From DATMQA01 sp035566895 (lineage in GTDB: Bacteria; Verrucomicrobiota; Verrucomicrobiia; Limisphaerales; UBA8199), in the NCBI GenBank assembly GCA_035566895.1, contig DATMQA010000199.1, positions 1 to 57,151 on the forward strand: 57,151 bases of DNA. Direction: 5' to 3'. The notes under the pieces are model-generated. The model worked only from the letters and a program-made list of their open reading frames with translations. It was not told the origin of the DNA and searched no databases. Positions 32,901 to 41,344 of the stretch are shown piece by piece (the first letter of the stretch is position 1; each line of letters opens with the position of its first letter). The position numbers and the translations under genes are program-made.

Positions 32901-35730
32901 TGGTCAGGCCTGGAGCTCGAGAGACGTAAAGGTCGACGTCAGCTTCGAGCCGCGCAGCGTTGGTTGGGTTGGCGGCCGTGGTGATGCTCGAAGGCGGGAG
33001 GGAGAGGGTCGGGGGCAGAAAAGTCAGGAAGGCGGCATTGGTGAACGCCGTGTTATTGGTGAGGACATAGAAATGCCATTGGTTGGTCGAGCCGAGGTCG
33101 AGCCAGGCATTGGCAGAGTTCGTCAACAGTACCGTGTTGGTGCCGGGGAGTGGATTGTCGGCGCCGACGCGCTGCTGCAAGAGCAGAGCACCGAATTGGT
33201 TCGGCGTGGCAGTGAAAGTGTTAGTGAGGAAGGTCACGACCGGTTGAGTGGTCGAAACGATGGGCGAATTCGTCAGGGTGAGCGCATTGGTGAATTGCCC
33301 ATCACCGCTGGAGATGACCAGCGCATAATCCTGGGCGACGTTGCTTGCCTGGGCGGTGACGGCGTTGACCGCGACGCGCCGAGCCAGGATCGTGACCGAG
33401 TAATTGGTGGTTAAACCCGGGGCAAGATAGATGTTTTCGACATTGTTGACGTAGTCCGGGTCTGGCGGGGCGTTGGTGTCCCAAGGCTGATTGAAAACGC
33501 TTCCGGCCGGGATGTCGTTGCCGAGGAAGACTTCGCCGGTATCCAGATTGGTGACCAGCAGATCGAGATCGTTGACGAGTTTGAGGCCGGCAACAGGGTT
33601 TCCCGGCGGGTCGGTCCAGACCAGCGTCAGGCGCAAGGGAAGGCTGCGGGCGGCGGGGGAAACGGCAAGGAAGCGGGTTTGGCTTTGGCCGGTGGCGAGG
33701 GCGTTAGCGGGATTCTGGTCGAAGAGGAACATCGAACTGGCCTGAGCACCCGGGTTTGTTAATGCCACGGGCAGGCTGTTCGGGAGTTGAGGCAGTCCCC
33801 AGCCCTGGGCATTGGTGGCGGAACCGACGCGCAGGTCGTAGGGGGCGCCGAGGGACCGGGCGCCATTGATGAGCAGGGCTTTCATGAGAGCGGGGCTATT
33901 GGTCCGGCCCAGGCGTTGTTCGAAGAACTCCTGCATCAAGGCCAGGGTGCCGGCCACGTCGGCAGCGGCGAGGCTGGTGCCGGATTCAAAGCGGTAGAAC
34001 GGGCCGAGGTTCGCGTTGAGATTGCTGAGCACAACGGAGTAGTTGGTATCGGGCGAGGCGGTGAAGAGATTGTTGCTTTGGGCGTAGCAGGCGGCCTGGT
34101 CCCACTGGGCGGAGCGGGTGGAAATTATGAACGTGCCGGGCGCGACCAAGTCGGGTTTGAACCGGCCGAACTCGCCTTCGAGGCCACGGCCGACGTTGCC
34201 ACGGCTGGAGAAGGCGGCGACCTGGTTGGTGCTGTCGGTCGCGGCGAGCCAGGGCGTGTTGGTTTGGCAAGTGCCGGCGCAGGTCCAGGTGTGATTGGTG
34301 AGGAAGCGCGGCAATTCGAGCGCCCCAACGGTGATGACGTTTTTGGCGGTGCCGGGCGACAGGATGGTGCCAGCCGTCCCGCCGGTGCCGTCGTCATGGC
34401 CGCGGCCGGAATTGCCTGCGGGAAACACGAAGAGGACGGGCTGAGAACCGGTCGTGCCCGGGAGGGCGTCGCGGACGGCAGCGTCATAGCCGGCGGCCGC
34501 GAGGTCGTATTCATTGTCGCCGGCATAGAGCCAGCTATTGTTCGAGATAAGGGCGTTGGTAAGGGCAGCGGTCTGCTGGAGGTAGGCGTCACCGGCAGCC
34601 GAGCCGGAACTCAAATTGACCGAGACCGAGAAGAGCTTCGCGGCCGGGGCCTTGCCGCGGAATTGCAGGCCGACGGGAGGTGAAACCGAGCCGGGGGCCG
34701 AGGTGACGTTGGTGGATTGCAGGCCCGAGCCGGCGATGATGCCGGCGACGTGCGTGCCATGGCCATTGGTGTCGGTCCCGCTGGCCGGGACATCGACCAG
34801 CACGCGGCCCAAGAGGTCCGGCTGGTTGGTATCCACGCCGGTATCGTTGACACTGACCAGGATGTTGGAACCAGCAAGCCCAAGGTAATTGGAGGAGATG
34901 ACGCTATTAGCGGCGACACCCACGGCAGAGCGGCTGAGATCATTGGCGGAGACGCGCGGGCGTGAAAGCTCGAGTTCCTGCACGCCCGGCAGGGCGGCCA
35001 GCGGGAGCAGAGTGCCCGAGGGCGCGCGCACATTGACGAGCGGGCCGAAGGGGGAGGAATGCTCGGAAAGGATTTCGAGGCCAAGATTCCGGACTGCATC
35101 GAGGGTGGATTGGCGGGCGCCTGGAAAGAGCAGGAGGTTGAGCGGGAGCGGTGGACCCTGGAGCGCAGGTTGGGCCAGGGCCAGTTCCAGCAGGGAGGGT
35201 TTGAGCTTGAAGTAGGGCTCGAAGGGCAGGACGGCCTGGACGCGAGGGTCGATGGCTAATTGTGCGGCTGCAGTTGCGGAGGCGCGGACGAGGTAGGCGT
35301 TGTTGGGAATGTAAGCGCCCAACTCGGCGCCAGTTGCCTTCAGGACCGAACGGAAAGCGCCATCAGGCGGGCCGCGGGATTGCACGATATAGGCTCCCGG
35401 TTCGCCATGCGCACGAAGGGCGTCCGGAATCGGGAGCGAAAGCGGAAGAGCGGTATCCAGGACAGCATTTTCAAGGAGGATGGCCTTATCGCTGCGGGCC
35501 AATTTGCCGAGAGGTTCGGAGGTATTGCTAAGGCGGAGGGCGGAGGGTGTGGATGGTGGATGGTGGATGATGGATGGTGGAGGGGTGAGGCGTGATACGT
35601 GATGCGTGATGCGTGATGCGTGAAAAGGGAAAGGTGAAGGTTCTGCCGTGCCGAACCTGCCGGCGAATCGCAAAATCAGGGCGAGGAGCAAAAAGCTAGA
35701 CGCGAGCCAGATGAAGTGCCGCCGGCACAT
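29977..35730 (-). CDS. Giant secreted subtilisin-like (S8) serine protease
   Basis: 1917 residues from ATG 35730 (MCRRHFIWLASSFLLLALIL signal region). The S8 catalytic domain has aspartate in SVNDTGVDTNQPDL (about residue 296), histidine in NGHGTHVAGI (about 324), an oxyanion asparagine in PAGNSGRG and serine in ESGTSLAAADVAG (about 586). After it comes a P/proprotein-like beta domain (LVWTDPPGNPVAGLKLVNDL). Many Thr/Asn-rich beta repeats follow, including two further P-domain-like parts (VGVRIDHPRVSDLVLNLVSP and AESALGNWTLELWDN-like segments). The C-terminus is FYR-type. Residues about 37-67 are encoded by repeat DNA. It is probably exported and surface or extracellular. Plus-strand frames longer than 290 codons inside this gene are shadows. 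Confidence 0.9.
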   Translation of the reverse strand: MCRRHFIWLASSFLLLALILRFAGRFGTAEPSPFPFHASRITHHVSRLTPPPSIIHHPPSTPSALRLSNTSEPLGKLARSDKAILLENAVLDTALPLSLPIPDALRAHGEPGAYIVQSRGPPDGAFRSVLKATGAELGAYIPNNAYLVRASATAAAQLAIDPRVQAVLPFEPYFKLKPSLLELALAQPALQGPPLPLNLLLFPGARQSTLDAVRNLGLEILSEHSSPFGPLVNVRAPSGTLLPLAALPGVQELELSRPRVSANDLSRSAVGVAANSVISSNYLGLAGSNILVSVNDTGVDTNQPDLLGRVLVDVPASGTDTNGHGTHVAGIIAGSGLQSTNVTSAPGSVSPPVGLQFRGKAPAAKLFSVSVNLSSGSAAGDAYLQQTAALTNALISNNSWLYAGDNEYDLAAAGYDAAVRDALPGTTGSQPVLFVFPAGNSGRGHDDGTGGTAGTILSPGTAKNVITVGALELPRFLTNHTWTCAGTCQTNTPWLAATDSTNQVAAFSSRGNVGRGLEGEFGRFKPDLVAPGTFIISTRSAQWDQAACYAQSNNLFTASPDTNYSVVLSNLNANLGPFYRFESGTSLAAADVAGTLALMQEFFEQRLGRTNSPALMKALLINGARSLGAPYDLRVGSATNAQGWGLPQLPNSLPVALTNPGAQASSMFLFDQNPANALATGQSQTRFLAVSPAARSLPLRLTLVWTDPPGNPVAGLKLVNDLDLLVTNLDTGEVFLGNDIPAGSVFNQPWDTNAPPDPDYVNNVENIYLAPGLTTNYSVTILARRVAVNAVTAQASNVAQDYALVISSGDGQFTNALTLTNSPIVSTTQPVVTFLTNTFTATPNQFGALLLQQRVGADNPLPGTNTVLLTNSANAWLDLGSTNQWHFYVLTNNTAFTNAAFLTFLPPTLSLPPSSITTAANPTNAARLEADVDLYVSRAPGLTNLDPTVLSAADFSVSRGGTEMLLYSNATPGPYYIGVKCESHQGAEYGFLALFSEQPFVQTDAQGNQLLSGVPAPALIPGGTATLPAAAYIFGLAPESATVRRVIVTNTLTRPAMGDLLGTLTHRNTAVVLNNHATNGAVAGQAFVYDDSGEGDVSGAQPPDGPGRLSDFDGRQARGQWMLTMLSTNLPGTNDNLSLFLERQPDLSAGSVATVLPGACSHQFTLLPPETTNLLATVSLVSGDGPLSLQIYPVDGPASSAPTFLLSPAASNVVLTLDQTSHPPLNPGLYAIKLCNLGSLPATVDLLAQPGLGPSPPLPLRFTSTAPVSLLDDAVSTSTLTVTNQATVLSAEVGVRIDHPRVSDLVLNLVSPSGTRVLLAENRGGLSTNGMGFDVTITNVFPVPYSGGPEAVTNLFDTGETSGTIVINADFYSLPDTMHVYYDNTLLFDSGLVSNTFTTNVSFGPGLSTVLTIVMNEGGNADSNTAWFYSVSSTRVQPLRLTFTENTNLAALPIKFGLPPLTNFTYSAAASAPPNGIYYLPEESLAKLAGESALGNWTLELWDNRAGAAVPQPALRSWQLALALRNSSPAPIPLVAGLPVTNTLAPGQVQWCFVDAPPWINFATNSLLNATAPVNLLFNQAAPPTGTNAGDILLLTNISAAARTLQTNGTPPLAPGARYFLGIQNTNPVSVTFACQVDFDIAGVITLSDGVPFANTNAGAGTAPDYYRLVVTTNAVRAQFEINLSTANLTLVARRGLPVPSLAGYDFLSANPGLNDELIVFYNYSTPVPLSPGEWYLAAINVSGVPAAYSILATTWTAYGTNTMITNAMDTGSSLCLTWPSLPGAHYYLQGLANLNDSNWITLTRTLTATDYQTTFCLPKPLAWQFFRVQEGLVLTFPPIALSDIQRTTNAVLLHWSTPNYSNLYFRVQWTPGLSPSTWQTFTNILTSTNGSFSFLDNGSQSGGLGQTRFYRLLQLP
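35533..35625. repeat. tggatgg and cgtgatg repeats inside the S8 protease gene
   Basis: A run of tggatggtggatgg units (35553-35582) and a run of cgtgatgcgtgatg units (35589-35618) lie side by side, both in the reading frame of the protease just after its signal sequence. They are read as His/Ser/Pro-rich residues such as ASRITHHVSRLTPPPS and SIIHHPPSTPS. Confidence 0.8.
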
Positions 35731-35796
35731 TTGTAAGCTAAGTAAAGCATACTCTATGCGGCCACTCGACACAAATCAGGCTTGGGGGGGGCGGAA

Positions 35797-35955
35797 GTCC
35801 AAAGTCCAAGGTCCAAAGTCCAAGGTCTACAGCCCGGAGTCTGAAGGGGTGGGGGGTGGTCGAAGTTAGTGGCAGTTGGTGGCGGTCGAGACGCAAATAA
35901 ACACCAAACACCAAGCTCCAAACACCAAATAAACATCAAATTCCAAACACCAAAC
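35797..35955. repeat. ccaaagtccaagg and ccaaacaccaagctcc words
   Basis: The gap between the protease start and the mosaic gene has a run of gtccaaggtccaaag units (35797-35827). A run of ccaaacaccaagctccaaac words (35903-35955) follows, the vocabulary also used in the sdh operon. No constant repeat with unique spacers is seen, so this is not a CRISPR. Confidence 0.7.
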
Positions 35956-35973
35956 ACTCGTGGAGTAATGGCA

Positions 35974-37320
35974 TTACAGTTTGGCGCTGAAAAAAACTTC
36001 CCGTAATTTCGCACGATTTGGCGTAATGAAGGGCAAGGGATCGGCCCGCGATGCGGGAATTCGGTTTTTGCTCTCGGCTGCTCTCGGTGGCTCTCGGCTG
36101 GGCTCGGGCCAGGGTTCGAGGTGGGACAAGGGGACGGAGCTGGCGTCGGCGTCGTCCTGGAGGGAGCGGGCGCGCTCGACGGCGTCGTCGAGGGTGGGGA
36201 GGCGGAGGTGGAGGCGTTTGGCTTCGGCGTGGCGGACGAGGTCGTAGTCAACCAGGGAGAGGCGGGCGAGCCGGGTGAAATCGGGGTCGGGGGGATTTGG
36301 AACAGGAGCCTGATCCGGATTTTGAACAGGAGGTAACTGAGGGAACGGAAGGGAGGGATTTTGGATTTTTGAATTTTGATTTTCGATTGGTTGCGAAGCT
36401 ACAGGCGCCGTGGCTTGGGCGGGCTCCGGATCTTTAACAAGAGGATCGGGTAACGGAGGGGTGCCGGAAGTTGAAGGTTGAAGGTTACAAGTTGCAGGTT
36501 TGCCGTTATCGGAGATTGCAGGTTGAGGGGTGGGCGCTGTCTTTTGGTCGTGCGCTTCCCCCTCACCCCGGCCCTCTCCCGTGGGGAGAGGGAGACCGTT
36601 AGTCGAAGGATTTTGGATTTTTGGTTTTTGATTTTCGATTGGTTCCGAAGCTACAGGCGCAGTGGCTTGGGCGGGCTCCGGATTTTGAACAGGAGGCAAC
36701 GGAGGGAACTGAGCGGAATTTTCGATTTTTGGTTTTTGATTTTCGATTACTTCCTGTTTGCCGTTATCGGAGATCGCAAGTTGAGCGGTGGGCGCCGAGT
36801 CTACCGAGTGCGAAGTGCAAAGTGCAGAGTTGGGAATGGGGGAATTTTGAAGAGGAGGAAACGGAAGCGGAGAGGAACAGATTGGCGATGGGACGGCCAA
36901 AGGCGGCGACGAAGTGCAGGACAAAGTGACGGACACAGCGGGGGACGTAGTGCAGGACGAAGTGGTGGTCAAAGTGGGGGACGAAGGCTGGGGGTGTGAT
37001 TGAAGCCACTGTTGAATGGCTTGGGTAAAGGCGGCGACGTCGGGGTCCGGGTCGAGAGCGGCTTCGAACTGGGGACGTTTCTCGGCGGCCAGAGCTTCAA
37101 TTTCGGCAATGGCCTCGAACAAGGAATCCGGGAGACCTTCGCGGCGGGGCTCCAAGGCCCGGGGGAGGACCTGGGGATAGGCGTCGCTGTCGGGGTTGGG
37201 CAAGGCGTATTTGTTCGGCAGGAGGTGGGTGAACCGGCCAAAGAACTCGGCGAGCAGGGCGCGGCGGCAGTGCAGGATGACGTGGGAATCGGTGAATAGT
37301 TTAAGGCCAGGATTACTCAT
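35974..37320 (-). CDS. Mosaic protein: conserved-looking ends, repeat-derived middle
   Basis: 448 residues from ATG 37320 (MSNPGLKLFTDSHVILHCRR). Residues 1-111 look like a real helical domain, including LLAEFFGRFTHLLPNKYALP and GLPDSLFEAIAEIEALAAEK. Residues 345-448 look like a second domain (FTRLARLSLVDYDLVRHAEA, LHLRLPTLDDAVERARSLQD). Residues 112-344 are built from the window's intergenic repeat families kept in frame: TTTSSCTTSPAVSVTLSC, NSALCTSHSVDS, IENQKPKIENS, LPLPTGEGRGEGEAH, KPATCNLQPSTS and IENQNSKIQNPS. A direct repeat of about 95 nt (36361-36460 and 36613-36707) encodes DPEPAQATAPVASQPIENQ twice. Neither end domain was assigned to a named family. Confidence 0.6.
   Translation of the reverse strand: MSNPGLKLFTDSHVILHCRRALLAEFFGRFTHLLPNKYALPNPDSDAYPQVLPRALEPRREGLPDSLFEAIAEIEALAAEKRPQFEAALDPDPDVAAFTQAIQQWLQSHPQPSSPTLTTTSSCTTSPAVSVTLSCTSSPPLAVPSPICSSPLPFPPLQNSPIPNSALCTSHSVDSAPTAQLAISDNGKQEVIENQKPKIENSAQFPPLPPVQNPEPAQATAPVASEPIENQKPKIQNPSTNGLPLPTGEGRGEGEAHDQKTAPTPQPAISDNGKPATCNLQPSTSGTPPLPDPLVKDPEPAQATAPVASQPIENQNSKIQNPSLPFPQLPPVQNPDQAPVPNPPDPDFTRLARLSLVDYDLVRHAEAKRLHLRLPTLDDAVERARSLQDDADASSVPLSHLEPWPEPSREPPRAAESKNRIPASRADPLPFITPNRAKLREVFFSAKL
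36559..36599. repeat. CCCCTCACCCCGG palindromic repeat inside the mosaic gene
   Basis: cccctcaccccggccctctc is followed by ccgtggggagagggag, the same palindrome class as 231-264, here translated on the minus strand as LPLPTGEGRGEGE. Confidence 0.8.
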
Positions 37321-37788
37321 ACAATTTTTCAATCATCGGCGACGCAGGAATTGAGACAGCGGATCAAATGCCAAGCATGGGGTTGCGAATCATTTTCCGA
37401 CCCGCTGGCGTACGAATTTGGTTTTTATAATACCTGAAATAACCGGTGGGAATGCTGAAAAAGGAAACCGCCGAAGGCGTCCAGGACGCGCTTGCGGAGC
37501 GGGCAAGACGGTGGCGTTTGTCCTTTTCGTTTTTCGGCACGCGCTTTTTGCGAAGGTGCCGCACCTGAGTTAAAAAGTTGCAAGGGTTACATGGTTACAT
37601 GGGCCCAATGAGTTCAATGGGTTAAATGGGTTAACTGAGTTAAAAAGTTACAAGGGTTACATGGTTACATAGTTACATGGGCTCAATGAGTTAATCAGAT
37701 TGCTGAAAAACCTGCAGAAGCTACAGGAAAGACGGACTTCGGAAAGATCAGAGACTCCTTACGTCGTCTCCTACATGGGCGCCGCGCG
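37321..37788. other. Gene-free stretch with a 70-nt direct repeat
   Basis: 468 nt without a convincing gene. A 38-codon plus-strand frame at 37452-37568 (MLKKETAEGVQDALAERARR onwards) is helical and basic but unsupported. Positions about 37565-37612 and 37635-37690 are two copies of a direct repeat built of gttaaaaagttacaagggtt and acatggttacatgg words. Confidence 0.5.
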
Positions 37789-38385
37789 TTAGGGGGCTGC
37801 CGAACAGGCAAGTTGGGCTTGGGAGGCTTGTTTGCCACGACGCGAACTTAATGTTTGGTCCACAACTACGACCGGGCATTCGGCCTGTTCGACGACGCGC
37901 CGGGCGGTATGGCGGGAGAAGAGATTCCAGGTTGATTTAGAGCGCGGCTCGGATATGACCAGGAGATCAAAAGCCGCGCTGTTTTCGACGATGGCTTCAG
38001 CGGGAAGTCCTTCGACCAGCAGCGTTTGCACCTTGGTCTGGTTTTTCCTGAGTGACTCTTCCAATCGCGACAACTCAGACGCTCCGGTCACCCAAAGCTG
38101 TTTCATCAGGTCTTCGGCGGTGCCGGAATGTGTGAAAGCTGCAGGCGGATTGATGTCGATAACATGGAGGATTGTCAGAGTGGCATCGAATTGCCGGGCC
38201 AAGGCGATGGCACGTTCGAGCGCCTTGGCAGAACGTGGTGAAAAGTCGGAGGGGACAAGAATCCGGTGGATGGGCCGGGCTGATTCTTCCCTGCCGCCAT
38301 CTTCTGCTGGCAGGAGACGCAAGGATGCGTCTGCGCTGGCAGGCTGGAAGCCCGCCTCCACGGTGGCAGTCGCTTGGTTTAGCAT
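37789..38385 (-). CDS. UspA-like universal stress protein, degenerate ATP site
   Basis: 198 residues. The Usp fold is clear from residue 40 on (HRILVPSDFSPRSAKALERA, TLTILHVIDINPPAAF, VQTLLVEGLPAEAIVE, FDLLVISEP, VVEQAECPVVVVDQ). The nucleotide loop normally written GxxGx9G(S/T) reads SEPRSKSTWNLFSRHTARRV, without the glycines, so ATP binding is doubtful. The first 35 residues (TATVEAGFQPASADASLRLL) lie over a palindrome-rich DNA stretch (agacgca-agga-tgcgtct at 38312-38329) and look like an extension. It lies 93 nt downstream of kdpC on the same strand, suggesting a role with potassium uptake. Confidence 0.82.
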   Translation of the reverse strand: MLNQATATVEAGFQPASADASLRLLPAEDGGREESARPIHRILVPSDFSPRSAKALERAIALARQFDATLTILHVIDINPPAAFTHSGTAEDLMKQLWVTGASELSRLEESLRKNQTKVQTLLVEGLPAEAIVENSAAFDLLVISEPRSKSTWNLFSRHTARRVVEQAECPVVVVDQTLSSRRGKQASQAQLACSAAP

Positions 38386-38478
38386 GGTTCAACATCCCGC
38401 GGAACGGTGCGCGGGGGTAATCAAAAGAACCACGGAATGCATTAAATTTGTATTAAAATGCGCAGTCCTTGGAGCAAT

Positions 38479-39099
38479 TCAGCGAGCTTGCGCCAGGGGC
38501 TTAGCCGCGGGGGAGAGACCGAAAGCATCAAGGGCGAGGTTAAGCGTGAGGACATTCACGCCGGGGTCGCCGAGGAAACCGAGATCAGGGGCATCGGTGT
38601 TTTGGCGGACAAGCTGGCGGATTTGGTCCTGGGTCAGGCCGCGGGCCTTGGCGACGCGAGCGACCTGGAGCTCGGCGTTTTCGGGGCTGATATGCGGATC
38701 GAGGCCACTGGCGGAGGCGGTGACGGCATCGGCAGGCACGGGCGCATTGGTCGCCAGGCCATTCTGGGAGCGGTAGTCAGCGACATTTTGAGCGATGCTG
38801 TCGCGAAGCTTTTGGGAGGTCGGGCCGAGGTTGCTGCCGCCCGAGCTGGTGGCGTCATAGCCGTTTCCCGCCGCAGAGGGGCGCGAGTGAAAATATTTTT
38901 CACCGGTGAATTGCTGGCCAAGGAGGCGCGAGCCTTTAATGGTTTTGTCGGCGTCCAGGAGCAGGCTGCCGTTCGCTTTGTCATGGAACAGGGCCTGGCC
39001 GAGTCCAAAGACCACCAGGGGATAAAGGCCGCAACAGACGACGGCGAGCGCGAGGGTCACCACGATGGCGCTGCGGAGTTCGGGAAGGAAGTTTTTCAT
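38479..39099 (-). CDS. kdpC: Potassium-transporting ATPase subunit KdpC
   Basis: 206 residues. One N-terminal membrane helix (IVVTLALAVVCCGLYPLVVF) is followed by the periplasmic domain with the family's GSRLLGQQFTGEKYFHSRPS, GYDATSSGGSNLGPTSQKL, SGLDPHISPENAELQVARVA and GVNVLTLNLALD. KdpC stabilises the KdpFABC complex and increases potassium affinity. Follows kdpB with a gap of 84 nt filled with gattaagattacgattaag words. Length is slightly above the usual 190 residues. Confidence 0.97.
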   Translation of the reverse strand: MKNFLPELRSAIVVTLALAVVCCGLYPLVVFGLGQALFHDKANGSLLLDADKTIKGSRLLGQQFTGEKYFHSRPSAAGNGYDATSSGGSNLGPTSQKLRDSIAQNVADYRSQNGLATNAPVPADAVTASASGLDPHISPENAELQVARVAKARGLTQDQIRQLVRQNTDAPDLGFLGDPGVNVLTLNLALDAFGLSPAAKPLAQAR

Positions 39100-39183
39100 A
39101 AATCAGACTGGATCTTTTCCAGGGGTTAAATGGGTTAGAGGAGAGATTACGATTAAGATTACGATTAAGATTAAGATCGACGA

Positions 39184-41307
39184 CTAGACGAGTCTCAGGG
39201 CGGTTATGATGACATCGATGAGCTTGATGCCGATGAACGGGACGATGACACCGCCCAGGCCGTAAATGAGCAGGTTGCGCTGGAGGATGGCCAGGGCGCC
39301 AATCGGCTTATACACCACGCCGCGGAGTGCGAGCGGGATGAGGGCAATGATGATCAGGGCGTTGAAAATAACCGCGCTGAGAATGGCACTGGTGGAGTTG
39401 TGCAAGTGCATGATGTTGAGCGGGGCGATCGCCGGGAAGGTGGCCATCAGCATAGCTGGGACAATGGCGAAGTACTTGGCGACATCGTTGGCGATGCTGA
39501 ACGTGGTGAGTGAACCACGGGTGATGAGAAGCTGTTTGCCGATTTCAACGATCTCGATGAGCTTGGTCGGGTTGCTGTCCAGGTCCACCATATTGCCGGC
39601 CTCGCGGGCCGCCTGGGTGCCGGTGTTCATGGCCACACCGACATCGGCCTGGGCCAGGGCCGGGGCGTCGTTGGTGCCGTCACCGGTCATGGCGACCAGA
39701 TGGCCGGAGGCTTGTTCGGTGCGGATGCGTTTGAGTTTGGCTTCGGGGGTCGCCTGGGCGATGAAATCGTCCACTCCGGCTTCGGCGGCGATAGCGGCAG
39801 CGGTGAGGGGATTGTCGCCGGTGATCATGACGGTGCGGATGCCCATCTTGCGCAACTGGGCGAAGCGCTCTTTGATGCCGCCTTTGACCACATCTTTCAG
39901 TTGGACCACGCCGAGCACTTCGGCTTCCTCGGCGACGACCAGCGGGGTGCCGCCGGCGCGGGAGATCTCTTCGACGCTCAAACTAACCGCCTGCGGGAAG
40001 TTTCCGCCCAACTGACGAACGTAATCGCGCATGGCCTCGGCCGCGCCCTTGCGGATGCTTCGAGTGATGCGTGATGCGTGATGCCTGATACGTGACGCTT
40101 GAAGCGTGGCGACCGGAACGCCGTGGCCGGCCGGCTCGAACGCGGGCTGTGGTTGTTCGCCATCCCCATAGAAATCCACCCCGCTCATACGGGTCTGGGC
40201 CGTAAAGGGCACGAACTTCGCCTGCGGCTCGGCCAACTCACGGGCGCGCAAGTTGAATTGCTGCTTGGCCAGGACGACAACGGAGCGGCCTTCGGGGGTT
40301 TCGTCCGCCAACGAGGCTAGCTGGGCGGCGTCGGCGAGGCGCTCCGGTTTGATGCCGGGGGCCGGGATAAAGGCCGTGGCCATGCGGTTGCCCAGGGTGA
40401 TCGTGCCGGTTTTGTCCAGCAGCAACACATCGACGTCCCCCGCGGCTTCGACGGCCCGGCCGCTGGTGGCCATGACGTTGCGGCGAATGAGCCGGTCAAT
40501 GCCGCTGATGCCGATGGCGCTGAGCAGGCCGCCGATGGTCGTGGGGATCAGGCAGACCAGGAGGGCGACCAGGACCGGCACGGAGAACACGACGCCGGAG
40601 TAGATGCCGAACGGTTTAAGCGTCACACACACCAGCAGAAAAATGAACGTCAGGGCCGCCAGGAGGATCGTCAGGGCAATTTCGTTGGGAGTCTTTTGGC
40701 GGCTGGCGCCCTCGACCATAGCGATCATACGGTCCAGGAAAGCCTGGCCTTTTTCCTGGGTGACACGAATCACGATGCGGTCGCTGATGACGCGGGTGCC
40801 GCCGGTGACGGCGCTGCGGTCACCGCCGCTTTCGCGAATGACCGGGGCCGATTCGCCGGTGATGGCGGACTCATCGACGCTGGCGATGCCTTCCTCTACT
40901 TCACCATCGGCCGGAATCGTGTCCCCGGCTTCGCACACCACGAGGTCACCTTTCTGCAACTGTGGGGCAGGAACCCGCTCTTCGCGTCCATCGCGCAGGC
41001 GGCGGGCGATGGTGTCCTTGCGGGCCTTGCGCAGGCTCTCGGCCTGGGCTTTGCCGCGGCCCTCGGCGACGGCCTCGGCAAAATTGGCGAACAGGACCGT
41101 GAACCACAGCCAGATGGCTAGTTGCGTGATGAAACCTTTGTCGGCCGGCGAGGTAAAGATGCCCACGGTAGTCAAAACCGCGCCGACCATGGTGACAAAC
41201 ATCACCGGATTTTTGACCATCAGCCGCGGATTGAGCTTGCGGAAGGAGTCTCCGATGGCCGGACCGACGATATTCCAGTCGAAAAGAGATGGAGCTTTGT
41301 GAGTCAT
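39184..41307 (-). CDS. kdpB: Potassium-transporting P-type ATPase subunit KdpB
   Basis: 707 residues. P-type ATPase motifs are intact: DESAITGESAPV in the A domain, phosphorylation site LLLDKTGTITLGN (D298), ITGDNPLTAAAIA and MTGDGTNDAPALAQADVGVA in the P domain. KdpB hydrolyses ATP to drive potassium through KdpA. Residues about 380-417 (YGDGEQPQPAFEPAG to LQASRIRHHASRITRS) interrupt the nucleotide domain exactly where homologues go from SGVDLDG-like to IRKGAAEA. The second half of this insertion is coded by a gcgtgatgcgtgatg repeat (40057-40112). The domain otherwise looks functional. kdpA lies 37 nt upstream. Confidence 0.97.
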   Translation of the reverse strand: MTHKAPSLFDWNIVGPAIGDSFRKLNPRLMVKNPVMFVTMVGAVLTTVGIFTSPADKGFITQLAIWLWFTVLFANFAEAVAEGRGKAQAESLRKARKDTIARRLRDGREERVPAPQLQKGDLVVCEAGDTIPADGEVEEGIASVDESAITGESAPVIRESGGDRSAVTGGTRVISDRIVIRVTQEKGQAFLDRMIAMVEGASRQKTPNEIALTILLAALTFIFLLVCVTLKPFGIYSGVVFSVPVLVALLVCLIPTTIGGLLSAIGISGIDRLIRRNVMATSGRAVEAAGDVDVLLLDKTGTITLGNRMATAFIPAPGIKPERLADAAQLASLADETPEGRSVVVLAKQQFNLRARELAEPQAKFVPFTAQTRMSGVDFYGDGEQPQPAFEPAGHGVPVATLQASRIRHHASRITRSIRKGAAEAMRDYVRQLGGNFPQAVSLSVEEISRAGGTPLVVAEEAEVLGVVQLKDVVKGGIKERFAQLRKMGIRTVMITGDNPLTAAAIAAEAGVDDFIAQATPEAKLKRIRTEQASGHLVAMTGDGTNDAPALAQADVGVAMNTGTQAAREAGNMVDLDSNPTKLIEIVEIGKQLLITRGSLTTFSIANDVAKYFAIVPAMLMATFPAIAPLNIMHLHNSTSAILSAVIFNALIIIALIPLALRGVVYKPIGALAILQRNLLIYGLGGVIVPFIGIKLIDVIITALRLV
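40057..40112. repeat. gcgtgatg repeat inside kdpB
   Basis: Units gcgtgatg, cctgatac and gtgacgcttg run without gaps in the nucleotide-binding domain of kdpB and are kept in frame. The vocabulary is the same as in the ftsY upstream gap (9099-9182) and the S8 protease (35589-35618). Confidence 0.85.
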
Positions 41308-41344
41308 GGTGCGTAAAACGTAAAACGTGAAACGTGAATCGCAG

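Noticed and set aside
30694..34683. Plus-strand open frames of 290-526 codons
   Set aside because: They are antisense to the S8 protease, lack protein-like composition and arise from its high GC and biased codon use.
35797..35955. CRISPR-like array
   Set aside because: Units are 7-15 nt, degenerate and contiguous, with no constant repeat and spacers of regular length.
37452..37568. 38-codon basic frame
   Set aside because: No ribosome-binding site or recognisable family, and it lies in repeat-rich DNA.
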